A stretch of DNA of 64,000 nucleotides, from contig JAPOXK010000021.1 in assembly GCA_026707145.1 (NCBI GenBank), forward strand, positions 233,588 to 297,587, in the 5' to 3' direction. Positions 8,220 through 15,846 of the stretch are shown one piece after another. The notes under the pieces were generated by a model. It ran no database searches. It saw nothing but the letters and a program-made list of their open reading frames with translations, and was not told where the DNA came from. Within the stretch, counting starts at the first letter, position 1, and every line of letters begins with the position of its first letter. The position numbers and the translations under genes were made by a program. The stretch is from Chloroflexota bacterium. Its GTDB lineage: Bacteria > Chloroflexota > Dehalococcoidia > Bin125.

Positions 8220-8569
8220 TAGGGCGCCTCCCGGCGCGGCAGACGCCGCCCCCCTGCACGCTGCGAAGGCTTGCGCGTGCTCGACCAGTCTCCCTCTGGA
8301 CGCAGAGGTGGCTGCAGTCGATTGGAGATGGGAAGAAGGGCGTTCTTCGTGACGACGTACATGCCGATCGCGCGAACAACCCGCCAGCGAAACCCACGCT
8401 TAGTTCACAAGGAGGCCACGCTCCGGTCAACGCCACCGCCGCGTGTTTTACTCGAGATTAACGGAAGAGTCCCGAACGCATCCGTTTCCGAGACTGGCCT
8501 TGCCAGTTGAATCGAGTGACAAGCGATTCCGGTTCGGTTGTACGGTGTCCGTCCAGCAGATGCGCTCGC
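8220..8569. other. 350-bp intergenic region, no gene seen
   Basis: The stretch separates the stop of the DUF4870 gene from the start of the zinc-binding gene, both on the minus strand. ORFs listed here lack ribosome-binding sites and family features. On the minus strand TTGACC is followed after 17 nt by TGAACT, a weak candidate promoter for the zinc-binding gene. I see no tRNA or repeat. Confidence 0.4.
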
Positions 8570-9004
8570 TCAGAGTCGACGCTCTGCCTCCGCCGGACCC
8601 GCCAGTTTTCCTATCCAGCGATAGCGGTAGTCCTCTCCGGTTCGGATAGCGCGAGCGGCCCGCATGACCAGCACGCCTTGGGTCACGTAGTGCGTGGCAA
8701 AGAACGGTAGCGCCGTGAGCGCGACCGCCAGCACCAAGTCACCGCCGTCATACCGCGTCCCCCAACCAACCAGCGCGACCGGCACCACGATCGCCAAGAG
8801 CACCAAGATCACGTTGAACGTGACCACCTGGAACAGTGCCGCCTGCATCGCCTGTTGTGCTATCCACGGCGACGCCTTCTTCTGCCGGTTGTAGATCCCC
8901 ACAGTTGGGAACAAACCCAGCAACGGAAGCACACTCAGCAGTGCGCAAAGATGCGCGGCGGCTGCGAGACGTCGCTCGGAAACTGTGAGGGGTTGTTCTG
9001 TCAT
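8570..9004 (-). CDS. DUF4870 / Tic20-like membrane protein
   Basis: The 144-residue protein has the DUF4870 pattern: a short N-terminal helix (ERRLAAAAHLCALLS), a first hydrophobic segment at about residues 14-33, the conserved region SPWIAQQAMQAALFQV with a second segment to about 76, and a third near 90-110. The C-terminus is cytosolic and basic. These proteins are small multi-pass membrane proteins of unknown function, often near membrane-stress genes. Nothing in the neighbourhood adds information. Confidence 0.8.
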   Translation of the reverse strand: MTEQPLTVSERRLAAAAHLCALLSVLPLLGLFPTVGIYNRQKKASPWIAQQAMQAALFQVVTFNVILVLLAIVVPVALVGWGTRYDGGDLVLAVALTALPFFATHYVTQGVLVMRAARAIRTGEDYRYRWIGKLAGPAEAERRL

Positions 9005-9058
9005 GCGTAACGCTCTCCCCGCCCCGGCTCTGCCTCAGCTGCTCCGCCGGAGCTGTGA

Positions 9059-9071
9059 CTCACTCGGCGAG
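9059..9071. repeat. 13-bp direct repeat, copy 1 (CTCACTCGGCGAG)
   Basis: This is identical to the copy at 9148-9160. Flanking bases extend each copy into a small hairpin, here GACTC/GAGTC around ACTCGGC. It may be an operator pair or part of a structured leader; neither is shown. Confidence 0.5.
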
Positions 9072-9147
9072 TCGTCGCTGCGATGCTCCAAGCCCCAAGA
9101 TTAAGCAGGCCGGTCCAGCTTCTGTCGAGCCTTCAAGAGATGGAGTG

Positions 9148-9160
9148 CTCACTCGGCGAG
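9148..9160. repeat. 13-bp direct repeat, copy 2 (CTCACTCGGCGAG)
   Basis: This is the second exact copy, 89 bp from the first. Here the stem is GCTC/GAGC around the same ACTCGGC loop, so the stem-flanking base pair differs while the loop is conserved. Confidence 0.5.
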
Positions 9161-9394
9161 CAGGCGGGCCAGCTGGAGGTGGCGAGATCGGGGGACCGGC
9201 CGCTGGAAAGGATGCTGATCCGTTTGGCCTCCCTGCGTAAGTGGTTGTCCTCGCACACTTGCTCCGCTTGAGCAAGAATCCGCCCCCTGCTTGCTCTGTG
9301 ACGCACGAGCTCCACCAGGCACTGAGCCTCGATCGACTCGGGTTGCGCTCCAGGATCCCTCACGAGAGGGTGCGGCGATCTACGCACTCAGCGG

Positions 9395-9400
9395 TATAGA
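9395..9400 (+). promoter_or_regulatory. candidate -10 element giving a leaderless mRNA
   Basis: TATAGA ends 8 nt before the DUF3090 ATG, and no Shine-Dalgarno sequence lies in the ctttttct between them. Transcription would then start at or just before the ATG, so the message would be leaderless. No good -35 is visible at 16-18 nt, which lowers confidence. Confidence 0.4.
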
Positions 9401-9408
9401 CTTTTTCT

Positions 9409-9954
9409 ATGGCAGAAGCCCAGCGCGACCTCGGCCCGCTCAACTCCCTGGAGGCTGAAGCGATCGGCGAGCCCGGCCAGCGCCGGTTTCGCCTCCGCTT
9501 GATCGCTCACGACGAGGTCTCCGCTTCGGTTTGGCTTGAGAAGGAGCAGGTCGATTCGCTGGCTACCGCTGTACGCCGCGTGCTCGCCCAGCATCGGTGG
9601 CCGGGGGAGCGTGGCTGGCCGGATCCGCTCCCGCTTGCCGTGTTCCCCCTAGCTCCGGATATCGACTTCCAAGTCGCTCGCCTCGCGCTTGGGTATGACG
9701 AGAGCAACGGCGCCTTCGCTCTCTACGCCGTGGCCCTCGGCGATACGGACGCACAGGATCCCACGCTGCGCGCAGCTTTCTCGCGGGAGCAGGCGCGCCT
9801 CTTCGCGGCCCAAGCGGAGAGCACCGTCGCCGCCGGCCGACCCCTTTGCCCGCTCTGCGACACGCCTCTCGTAGCCGGCGAAGCTGAGCCCCATCTCTGT
9901 CCGCCCTCCAATGGCCACTCAGACGACGCGCTCTCTTGGATCCCCGATCTCTAA
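9409..9954 (+). CDS. DUF3090 family protein
   Basis: The 181-residue protein matches DUF3090: an N-terminal beta-rich part beginning DLGPLNSLEAEAIGEPGQRRF, a central FSREQARLFAAQA, and a C-terminal zinc-like site CPLCDTPL ... HLCPPSNGH. Known members occur mainly in Actinobacteria and Chloroflexota, often next to a histidine-phosphatase and a kinase-like gene; those partners are absent here. The function is unknown. The start seems leaderless. Family membership supports the taxonomic reading of the window. Confidence 0.85.
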   Translation: MAEAQRDLGPLNSLEAEAIGEPGQRRFRLRLIAHDEVSASVWLEKEQVDSLATAVRRVLAQHRWPGERGWPDPLPLAVFPLAPDIDFQVARLALGYDESNGAFALYAVALGDTDAQDPTLRAAFSREQARLFAAQAESTVAAGRPLCPLCDTPLVAGEAEPHLCPPSNGHSDDALSWIPDL

Positions 9955-10022
9955 ATCCACGCTCCTGGCTCTCTAGCGGCTGGAGGGGATCATGTCCGTG
10001 GCGGCAAAACACCTTGCGCAGC

Positions 10023-10042
10023 GCCTGCCTGCCTGCCTGCCT
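10023..10042. repeat. tetranucleotide repeat (GCCT)x5
   Basis: Five perfect GCCT units sit in the leader 53 bp upstream of the rhodanese ATG. Tetranucleotide tracts can slip during replication; a change here would alter leader length but not the reading frame. It may also be chance in GC-rich DNA. Confidence 0.6.
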
Positions 10043-10095
10043 CTATAGTTACGGTGCACCAGGAGTTACTGCGCCTTGTGTAAGGAGTTGCCGCC

Positions 10096-10935
10096 ATGAC
10101 TGACCAGGGCTGGGTCCGTCCCGAGTTTCTGACGACGAGCGAGTGGGTCGCTGAGCACGTTGCAGACGACAACGTCGTCGTCGTTGATTGCGACCTGCTG
10201 CCGGCCTACCAGCGCCTCCATATTCCCGGCGCCGTTGCCGCTCGCTCCCGCTACTGGAAGGGCGACGGCAACGATACCGATCTCTTCGGCATCGACGGCG
10301 ATAAGTTCGCTGAGCACCTCGGTAAGATGGGCATCGGCAACGACGACACCATCGTCGCCTACGACGGTTCCGGAGGCGTCTTCGCTGCCCGCTTCTGGTG
10401 GACCCTTGACCGCTACGGCCATACCAACGCCATGCTGCTCGACGGCGGCCTGGATCAGTGGGTGGCGGACGGCCGACCGCTCTCGCGTGAGAACTACCGT
10501 CCCAAGCCCAAGAGCTACCGGGCGGGCGCACAGGACAATCACTGGACCTGCGGCATCGCCGACGTCGCCGGCGCGGCCGAGGACCCCAACGTGATCCTCT
10601 GGGACGTTCGCTCCGACGGTGAATGGACCGGCGCCAACAAACGCGGAACGAAGCGCGGCGGTCGCATCCCCGGCGCGGTGCATCTTGAGTGGTTGAAGCT
10701 CCTCAACGAGCCCGTGCGCACGCTGCGCCCGCCGACGGAGATCCGTGCCGAGCTCGAGGGCTTAGGCGTGACGCCGGAGAAACGCGTCACGACCTACTGA
10801 CAGGGCGGCATCCGTGCGGCGCACGGACTGTTCGTCCTTCGGCTCCTCGGCTACAACCAGATCCAGGTCTACGACGGCTCCTGGCATGAGTACGGCAACG
10901 CCCTCGACCGGCCGATCGAAACGGAGGCGGGATAA
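10096..10935 (+). CDS. selenocysteine-containing rhodanese (sulfurtransferase), UGA at codon 235
   Basis: The ORF track ends at TGA 10800, but the same frame continues to TAA 10935, giving 279 residues, the normal length for a two-domain thiosulfate/3-mercaptopyruvate sulfurtransferase. The N-terminal rhodanese domain (about 10-130) has DGSGG at its inactive site. In the C-terminal domain the active loop reads VTTY-U-QGGIRAAHG, with UGA exactly where the catalytic persulfide Cys belongs. After it comes FVLRLLGY ... VYDGSWHEYGN, typical of the family. A 7-bp hairpin with a GGC loop begins 10 nt after the UGA. AAGGAG precedes ATG 10096. A sequencing error or a Cys-to-stop mutation is the alternative. 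Confidence 0.85.
10811..10827 (+). promoter_or_regulatory. candidate bacterial SECIS element of the rhodanese gene
   Basis: TCCGTGC pairs perfectly with GCACGGA around the loop GGC. The loop begins 17 nt after the UGA codon and has G in its first two positions, both features of bacterial SECIS elements bound by SelB. The hairpin lies inside the coding sequence, so the encoded residues (IRAAHG) are also those conserved in rhodaneses. Confidence 0.75.
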
Positions 10936-10961
10936 CGACCTAAGGGGGTTGCTCTCGGAGG

Positions 10962-12587
10962 TTATACCGGAAGCCCCGCCCCCTCCGCCGTTGAGAACCT
11001 CGTCGCGGCAGGGACCTTCGGCAGTCCAGGCATCGTCATGATCTCTCCGGCAATGATCACGAGGAACCCGGCTCCCGCCGCTGGCCGTACCTCCCGCACA
11101 TGGAGGTCGTGCCCCTTTGGCCTGCCGATCAACGCGGGATCGTCCGCAAGCGAGTACTGGGTCTTTGCGACGCAGATCGGCAGTGCCGCCATACCCATGC
11201 GCTCTGCCCGTTCGATCGTCCGCTCCGCCGTTCCCTGATAGACCACGCCGTCCGCTCCATAGACTGATCGCGCCACCGCATCGATCTTTTCCCTGATCGG
11301 ACGCTCCATTACGTAGAGTGGTTGCAACCTTCCTTTACCAGCTTCCAAGGCATCCTGCACCGCGTCCGCCAGTTCCAGGCACGCTTCGCCGCCGTCGTAC
11401 GGCGACAGAGGCGCGGCCCGCACGCCGCGCCGAGCGCAGTGCTCGACTATCGTGGTGATCTCCGCATCGGTGTCATTCGGAAAGCGATTCACGGCGACGA
11501 CCGGCGTCAGGCCATGCTGCTCCATGTTGTCGATATGTGCGTCGAGGTTCGCCAGTCCGCCCGCCAGCGCCTCCAAGTCTTCGATCTCCAACGCCGCGGC
11601 GTTCCGGCCGCCGTGACGCTTGATCGCTCGCGCGGTTGCGACGATCACCGCGACCTGTGGCTGCAATTCGCCGAAGCGCGACACAACATTGAGGAACTTC
11701 TCGGCCCCGAGATCGCTCCCAAACCCGGCTTCCGTCACGACGACTTCGGAGAGTGCCAGCGCAGCCCGAGTCGCCACGATGCTGTTACAGCCCAGCGCGA
11801 TGTTCGCGAAGGGCCCCCCGTGCACGAGTGCAGGTGCTCCTTCGCTGGTTTGCACCAGGTTGGGCCGCACCGCCTGGCGCAGCAATACCGCCATGGCGGC
11901 GTCCACTCCGATCTCCGTGCACCGCACCGGCGTGAAATCACGGGTGTAGCCCACGATCACTGCGCCTAATCGCCGGTGCAGGTCCTCGAAATCCGACGCA
12001 ACCGATAGGATCGCCATCACTTCCGAGGCGGGGGTGATGTCGAACCCTTCTTGCCGTGGCACGCCGTCCGGCGCATTCCCGAGCCCCACTACCACGTGCC
12101 GCAGCGCACGATCGTTGATATCCAGGCAACGCCGCCACGTCACCCGGCGTACGTCGAGACCCAGCGGGTTGCCGTGGAAGATCGAAGCGTCCACAGCCGC
12201 AGCCAATAGATTGTTGGCTGCGGTGACGGCGTGCAGATCGCCCGTGAAGTGCAGGTTGATCTCATCCGCGGGCAGCAGCTGCGCGCCACCTCCGCCGGTC
12301 CCTCCGCCCTTGATCCCCATCACCGGTCCGATCGACGGCTCACGCAGGCACACCGCCGCCCCCACTCCGCGCCGCCGTAAGCCCTGCGTCAGCCCGATCG
12401 ACGTCGTCGTCTTGCCCTCACCCGCAGTCGTGGGCGTCATCCCAGTGACGAGGACCAGCTGGCCCTGCCCTTGGAGGCGCAAGCGCTCCAGCGTCGCAGC
12501 GCTCAGCTTCGCCTTGTACGGCCCGTACTGCTCCAGATCATCGGGCGCCAGCCCCAGATCTGCCCCGACCTCGGTAATTGCTCGCAT
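10962..12587 (-). CDS. fhs: formate--tetrahydrofolate ligase
   Basis: The enzyme makes 10-formyl-THF from formate, ATP and THF in the cytosol. The protein is recognisable throughout: the P-loop-like TPTTAGEGKTTTSIGL near residue 53, KGGGTGGGGAQLLP near 95, FHGNPLGLD in the central part, and EIMTMPGLPKVPAA at the C-terminus. I chose ATG 12587, with GGGAG upstream, over the track's 12641; this gives 541 residues, slightly short of the usual 555-560. The last residues (RFSTAEGAGLPV) differ from the usual ending. It converges on the Sec-rhodanese gene, only 26 bp apart. Confidence 0.93.
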   Translation of the reverse strand: MRAITEVGADLGLAPDDLEQYGPYKAKLSAATLERLRLQGQGQLVLVTGMTPTTAGEGKTTTSIGLTQGLRRRGVGAAVCLREPSIGPVMGIKGGGTGGGGAQLLPADEINLHFTGDLHAVTAANNLLAAAVDASIFHGNPLGLDVRRVTWRRCLDINDRALRHVVVGLGNAPDGVPRQEGFDITPASEVMAILSVASDFEDLHRRLGAVIVGYTRDFTPVRCTEIGVDAAMAVLLRQAVRPNLVQTSEGAPALVHGGPFANIALGCNSIVATRAALALSEVVVTEAGFGSDLGAEKFLNVVSRFGELQPQVAVIVATARAIKRHGGRNAAALEIEDLEALAGGLANLDAHIDNMEQHGLTPVVAVNRFPNDTDAEITTIVEHCARRGVRAAPLSPYDGGEACLELADAVQDALEAGKGRLQPLYVMERPIREKIDAVARSVYGADGVVYQGTAERTIERAERMGMAALPICVAKTQYSLADDPALIGRPKGHDLHVREVRPAAGAGFLVIIAGEIMTMPGLPKVPAATRFSTAEGAGLPV

Positions 12588-12618
12588 GCACGTCTCCCTA
12601 CGGAGCCGACGATACCAC

Positions 12619-13026
12619 TCACTCCACGTCCACTTCGGCATCCGTAAGCTTGCGCGAGTTGGCGAAGACTGACACCAGCCACTCCCCTCGTCGCTCCAAC
12701 GTCAGCGGGATCACTATCACCCGCCAGGGAGCCGAAACGGGCTGGTCGAACTCGATCAGCGGCTGAAATGAGCCTCCCACCCGCCGCGCGGCCCGCAACG
12801 TCACGAACGCTTCGGTGCGTGGCTCCGGGACCTGCAAGCGCACAAGGAACTCACGCCCCGCTGTGACCGGGCCCTCCACTTGTTCGGTGACGGGCTGCTG
12901 TGCGAGCCGGGTCTCGACCGCGTACCCCAGGGTGATGTCGCCCCGCTCGCCGCCGAAGCAGCCTGCCGTCGCGATTAACAGGACAAGTCCGAGCCCCAGT
13001 CCGGCTCCACGGCACCGCGTCGTCAC
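12619..13026 (-). CDS. small lipoprotein, function unknown
   Basis: GTG 13026 overlaps the stop of the DUF35 gene (GTGA), so translation is probably coupled; the longer ORF in the track is out-of-family sequence. The 135-residue protein starts with a signal peptide ending in the lipobox IATAGC near residue 23, so it should be exported and lipid-anchored. The mature part looks beta-rich with no Cys or obvious catalytic residues. It is last in the operon with DUF35, thiolase-fold, LLM and perhaps acyl-CoA synthetase genes, which suggests a surface role in uptake of the substrate, but that is inference. Confidence 0.7.
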   Translation of the reverse strand: MTTRCRGAGLGLGLVLLIATAGCFGGERGDITLGYAVETRLAQQPVTEQVEGPVTAGREFLVRLQVPEPRTEAFVTLRAARRVGGSFQPLIEFDQPVSAPWRVIVIPLTLERRGEWLVSVFANSRKLTDAEVDVE

Positions 13027-13541
13027 TCCTGCGGGTAGCGCCAAGGCGGCGGCTGTTCCGCGTCCTGGTCCATCGTCCATTGCGGGATGGCGATCCCTTC
13101 GCCTGCGTCCACGAACACCATGCGCACCCGCGTTCCAATCCCTACCTGCCTCACGAGCTCGGGCGGCGCTGGTTCCCCATCGGCGGTCACGAGGTTCGCC
13201 AGCACGCGCAGCGCGTCGTGCTCCGTGGGGGCGCCCTTCTGAGTATCCAAGTCGACCAAGAGGAACAGATAGGGCGTATGTGCCTTCCAGGCCGGCTGGA
13301 TGGCATGATGCACCTCGCCGTACGAGTGCACCGCTCCTTTCCCTTCCACGGGATGCCATTCCGACTCCATGCCCATGCACCAAGGGCACCCCGTCGTGGG
13401 TGGATAGCGCAGCAGATGGCAATTGCCGCATCGCTGCAGCCGGAAGTCATGCGTCGCGCAGTACTGGAAGTACGCCAGGTTCTGCTCGTCGTTCTCGGGA
13501 ATCGCCAGGTTCATTCCCAAATACGTCCCGGTGACGGTCAC
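13023..13541 (-). CDS. DUF35 OB-fold/zinc-ribbon protein, thiolase partner
   Basis: The 172-residue protein has the DUF35 order: an N-terminal zinc ribbon at about residues 38-55 (CGNCHLLRYPPTTGCPWC), then an OB-fold with VHSYGEVHHAIQPAWK and GTRVRMVF. In actinobacteria such proteins form complexes with thiolase-fold lipid-transfer proteins, hydratases (MaoC type) and ChsH/Ltp aldolases, and the OB domain binds acyl-CoA. It ends 3 bp before the next gene and follows the thiolase-fold gene by 2 bp, which fits an obligate complex of the two products. Confidence 0.88.
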   Translation of the reverse strand: MTVTGTYLGMNLAIPENDEQNLAYFQYCATHDFRLQRCGNCHLLRYPPTTGCPWCMGMESEWHPVEGKGAVHSYGEVHHAIQPAWKAHTPYLFLLVDLDTQKGAPTEHDALRVLANLVTADGEPAPPELVRQVGIGTRVRMVFVDAGEGIAIPQWTMDQDAEQPPPWRYPQE

Positions 13542-13543
13542 GG

Positions 13544-14797
13544 CTATCCTTTCCGCAGGACTGCCGCGGAGCAGGTGATCGGCCCCGCCCAGCCGATGTT
13601 GGCCGTCACCGCCACATCCTTCACCTGGCGGCAGCCGCCCGCACGATAGTCATAGCTGTGCTCGGGATTACCGTTCGCGCCGATAGGACAGGAGTCGTCG
13701 ATCTCGCCGCGTAGTTGGCGCACATTCTCGATCACCAAGTTCATCCCGTGGGTGTAGCCCTCGCAGAGATGCCCACCGCTCGTGTTGTTGGGACGTGCGC
13801 CGCCCAAGCGCATGACGCCGCTGCTGACGTACTCCCCCCCGGCGCCCTTCTCGCAGAAGCCGAAGTCTTCCAGTCCCAGCAGCGTCGTGAAGGTGAAGGC
13901 GTCGTAGGCGCCCGTCACGTCGATCTCCTCCGGCCCCAGCCCCGCGTTCGGCCACAGGATCTTGCTGGCGTAGCGGGCGGCCCACGATGAGATCGGGCCG
14001 TGCTGGTAATGCATGTCCATCCGTGGCCAGTTACAGCGCCCCACTACTCCCAGCACGCGCGCTGGCGTATGCCGGTAGTCGTAGGCGCGCTGTGCGTTGG
14101 TCACGATGATCGCCGTGCCGTTATCCGTCTCCAGACAACAGTCCAGCAAGTGCAGCGGCTTTACGATCATGCGGCTCGAGAGCACGTCGTCGACGGTCAC
14201 GCGGCGGGGATAGAGCGCCTTGGGGTTATTCGAGGCGTGCTCGCTATGGATGACTTTCACCATGGCGACCTGCTCCGGCGTGGTGCCGTAGTCGTACATG
14301 TGGCGCATGAAGGAAAAGGCGAAGCGCTGTCCGGCGCTGAAGAAACCATAGGGAGCCATGTGCAAGCCGTCGCCGGAGATGGTCGACGGCGTCCGGCCGG
14401 TTGCCCCGATCCGCCTTCCGGAGTAGCCGTTCATCGCCCGGTAGATGCACACCATCTGGCACATGCCCGCTTCCATGGCGCCGATCGCCAGCCCGAGCAA
14501 AGCCTCCGTGCTGCTCCCGCCGCCGAAACAGTCCATGTAGAAGTTCAGCCGGATACCGAGGTCGCCGGCGATGAAGGGAGTCGCCGTCGAGTCTCCGATG
14601 GAGTACGACAGCATTCCGTCGATCTCGCCCGGCTCGACTCCGGCGTCCGCGATCGCGTTCCGGATCGCCCAGGTCCCCAGCGCCCGCGTGGTCTTGCCCG
14701 AGCCGCGCATGAACGGGGTCTCCCCCACGCCGATGATCGCGTACTTGTCGCGCAGGTACTGCGGGGTCGTGCCGTCGACCGGCTTGGCTTCGGCCAT
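13544..14797 (-). CDS. thiolase-fold lipid-transfer-type protein, possible Ltp-like aldolase
   Basis: ATG 14797 gives 417 residues; the track's 754-residue version adds an unrelated shadow frame. The N-terminus YAIIGVGETPF and the C-terminal NTSGGHLCEGYTHG match the lipid-transfer (SCP-x) branch of the thiolase superfamily. In a hand alignment anchored on the AIxxxxAG helix, the position of the nucleophilic thiolase Cys (CxSG) falls on Gly in DCFGGGSS. DUF35-partnered Ltp2-type enzymes also lack that Cys and act as retro-aldolases on steroid side-chain CoA thioesters, so an aldolase or lyase is as likely as a thiolase. The start is 5 bp after the LLM stop. Confidence 0.82.
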   Translation of the reverse strand: MAEAKPVDGTTPQYLRDKYAIIGVGETPFMRGSGKTTRALGTWAIRNAIADAGVEPGEIDGMLSYSIGDSTATPFIAGDLGIRLNFYMDCFGGGSSTEALLGLAIGAMEAGMCQMVCIYRAMNGYSGRRIGATGRTPSTISGDGLHMAPYGFFSAGQRFAFSFMRHMYDYGTTPEQVAMVKVIHSEHASNNPKALYPRRVTVDDVLSSRMIVKPLHLLDCCLETDNGTAIIVTNAQRAYDYRHTPARVLGVVGRCNWPRMDMHYQHGPISSWAARYASKILWPNAGLGPEEIDVTGAYDAFTFTTLLGLEDFGFCEKGAGGEYVSSGVMRLGGARPNNTSGGHLCEGYTHGMNLVIENVRQLRGEIDDSCPIGANGNPEHSYDYRAGGCRQVKDVAVTANIGWAGPITCSAAVLRKG

Positions 14798-14802
14798 CGT
14801 GA

Positions 14803-15777
14803 TCACAACCCCGCCGCGCGCACGAGAGGCACGACCTCGCGCGCGAACCGGGTCAGGCCTTCTTGGTCGTAGGGGGGGTCCGTCAGTAGGACGATGTGAT
14901 CGACGCCCAGCTCCGCGAACTCCCCGATCTGCTCCGCAATCTCCTCCGGTGACCCTGCGAGCGCCTGGTTGATCAGCTCTTCGAAGCCCTCCGGCAGCTC
15001 TTCCCCGCTGGCCGTGCCCTCCGTCATCATCGCCGCCCGTGCCGCCTCGCTGCTCCTGTCGATGCGCATTCGCGCCGCCAGAGAGCGCCGCACGCTTCTC
15101 GGGTCCCGCCCCTCTTGCTCGCAGTACTGGTCGAGGAGGGCGAGCCGCTCCAGGTAGTCCTCGCGCGGCAGCGTCCAAACGTTCCAGCCGTCCGCGTATT
15201 TCGCCGCCATGCGCAGCGTGTACTTCTTCCCCCGGCCGCCGATCCAGAGGGGCAGATGCGGCTGCTGCACCGGTTTCGGTTGGAACGGCGCGTCCCGAAT
15301 CGTGTAGTAAGCCCCCTCGAAGGTTGTCCGGTCCTGCGTCCATAGCGACTGCATGACCTGGATCGCTTCGTCCATCTGCGCCAGCCGCTCCGGCAGCGGC
15401 GCCCACTCGATCCCATAGTGCCGGAACTCCGGCTCCCACCAGCCTGCCCCCAGCGCCATCTCGAGGCGCCCACCGCTCAGCTGATCGACCGTGACCGCCA
15501 TCTTGGCCGTCACGATCGGTGGCCGGAACGGGTTGCAGGGCACCAGCACCCCCGCGCGGATGCGGGGCACTTGCGTCATCAGCGCGGCCAGCGTGGTCCA
15601 ACCCTCCAAGTTCGGGCCCTCCGGGTTCGAGAACAGCGGCATCAAGTGGTCGTACGTCCAGGCGTGGTCCAACCCCTCTCGCTCCACGAGTTGCCAAGTC
15701 GCGAGCACCTCGTCGAACGTCGTCTGGTGCAGGTTGGTTTGAATCCCAAACTCGATTGGCCGGCCCGTGGGCGCCAT
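14803..15777 (-). CDS. LLM-class flavin-dependent oxidoreductase (F420-type)
   Basis: The 324-residue TIM-barrel protein carries the bacterial luciferase-like pattern: EFGIQTN at the N-terminus, DHAWTYDHLMPLF near 38, VTVDQLSGGRLEMALGAGWWEPEF near 95-118, and PLWIGGRGKK near 180. These features are typical of F420-dependent reductases and dehydrogenases in Actinobacteria and Chloroflexota; FMN cannot be ruled out. It is in a tight minus-strand group with the thiolase-fold and DUF35 genes, so it may oxidise or reduce the same lipid-like substrate. A related gene lies at 37598. Confidence 0.88.
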   Translation of the reverse strand: MAPTGRPIEFGIQTNLHQTTFDEVLATWQLVEREGLDHAWTYDHLMPLFSNPEGPNLEGWTTLAALMTQVPRIRAGVLVPCNPFRPPIVTAKMAVTVDQLSGGRLEMALGAGWWEPEFRHYGIEWAPLPERLAQMDEAIQVMQSLWTQDRTTFEGAYYTIRDAPFQPKPVQQPHLPLWIGGRGKKYTLRMAAKYADGWNVWTLPREDYLERLALLDQYCEQEGRDPRSVRRSLAARMRIDRSSEAARAAMMTEGTASGEELPEGFEELINQALAGSPEEIAEQIGEFAELGVDHIVLLTDPPYDQEGLTRFAREVVPLVRAAGL

Positions 15778-15846
15778 GTGCCGCTTCCCTTCGCTGCGCT
15801 CGGAGCAACGGCGCCCATACTAGCGCGGCGCCCCGATCCAGGCTGG

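Larger units (their letters stand above)
9005..9408. other. 404-bp divergent intergenic region with several short hairpins
   Basis: It lies between DUF4870 (minus) and DUF3090 (plus). I see no convincing gene: the minus ORF 9133-9387 has no ribosome-binding site or family match. The region holds two copies of CTCACTCGGCGAG and a 7-bp hairpin at 9258-9276 (CTTGCTC/GAGCAAG). A promoter for DUF3090 sits at its right end. No tRNA fold was found. Confidence 0.4.

Noticed and set aside
9133-9387. Minus ORF of 84 residues as a DNA-binding protein or transposase remnant
   Set aside because: There is no start signal, no HTH pattern that I trust and no neighbouring element.
12619-13431. Long 270-residue version of the lipoprotein ORF
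   Set aside because: The first half overlaps the DUF35 coding frame and reads as shadow; GTG 13026 directly precedes the signal peptide.
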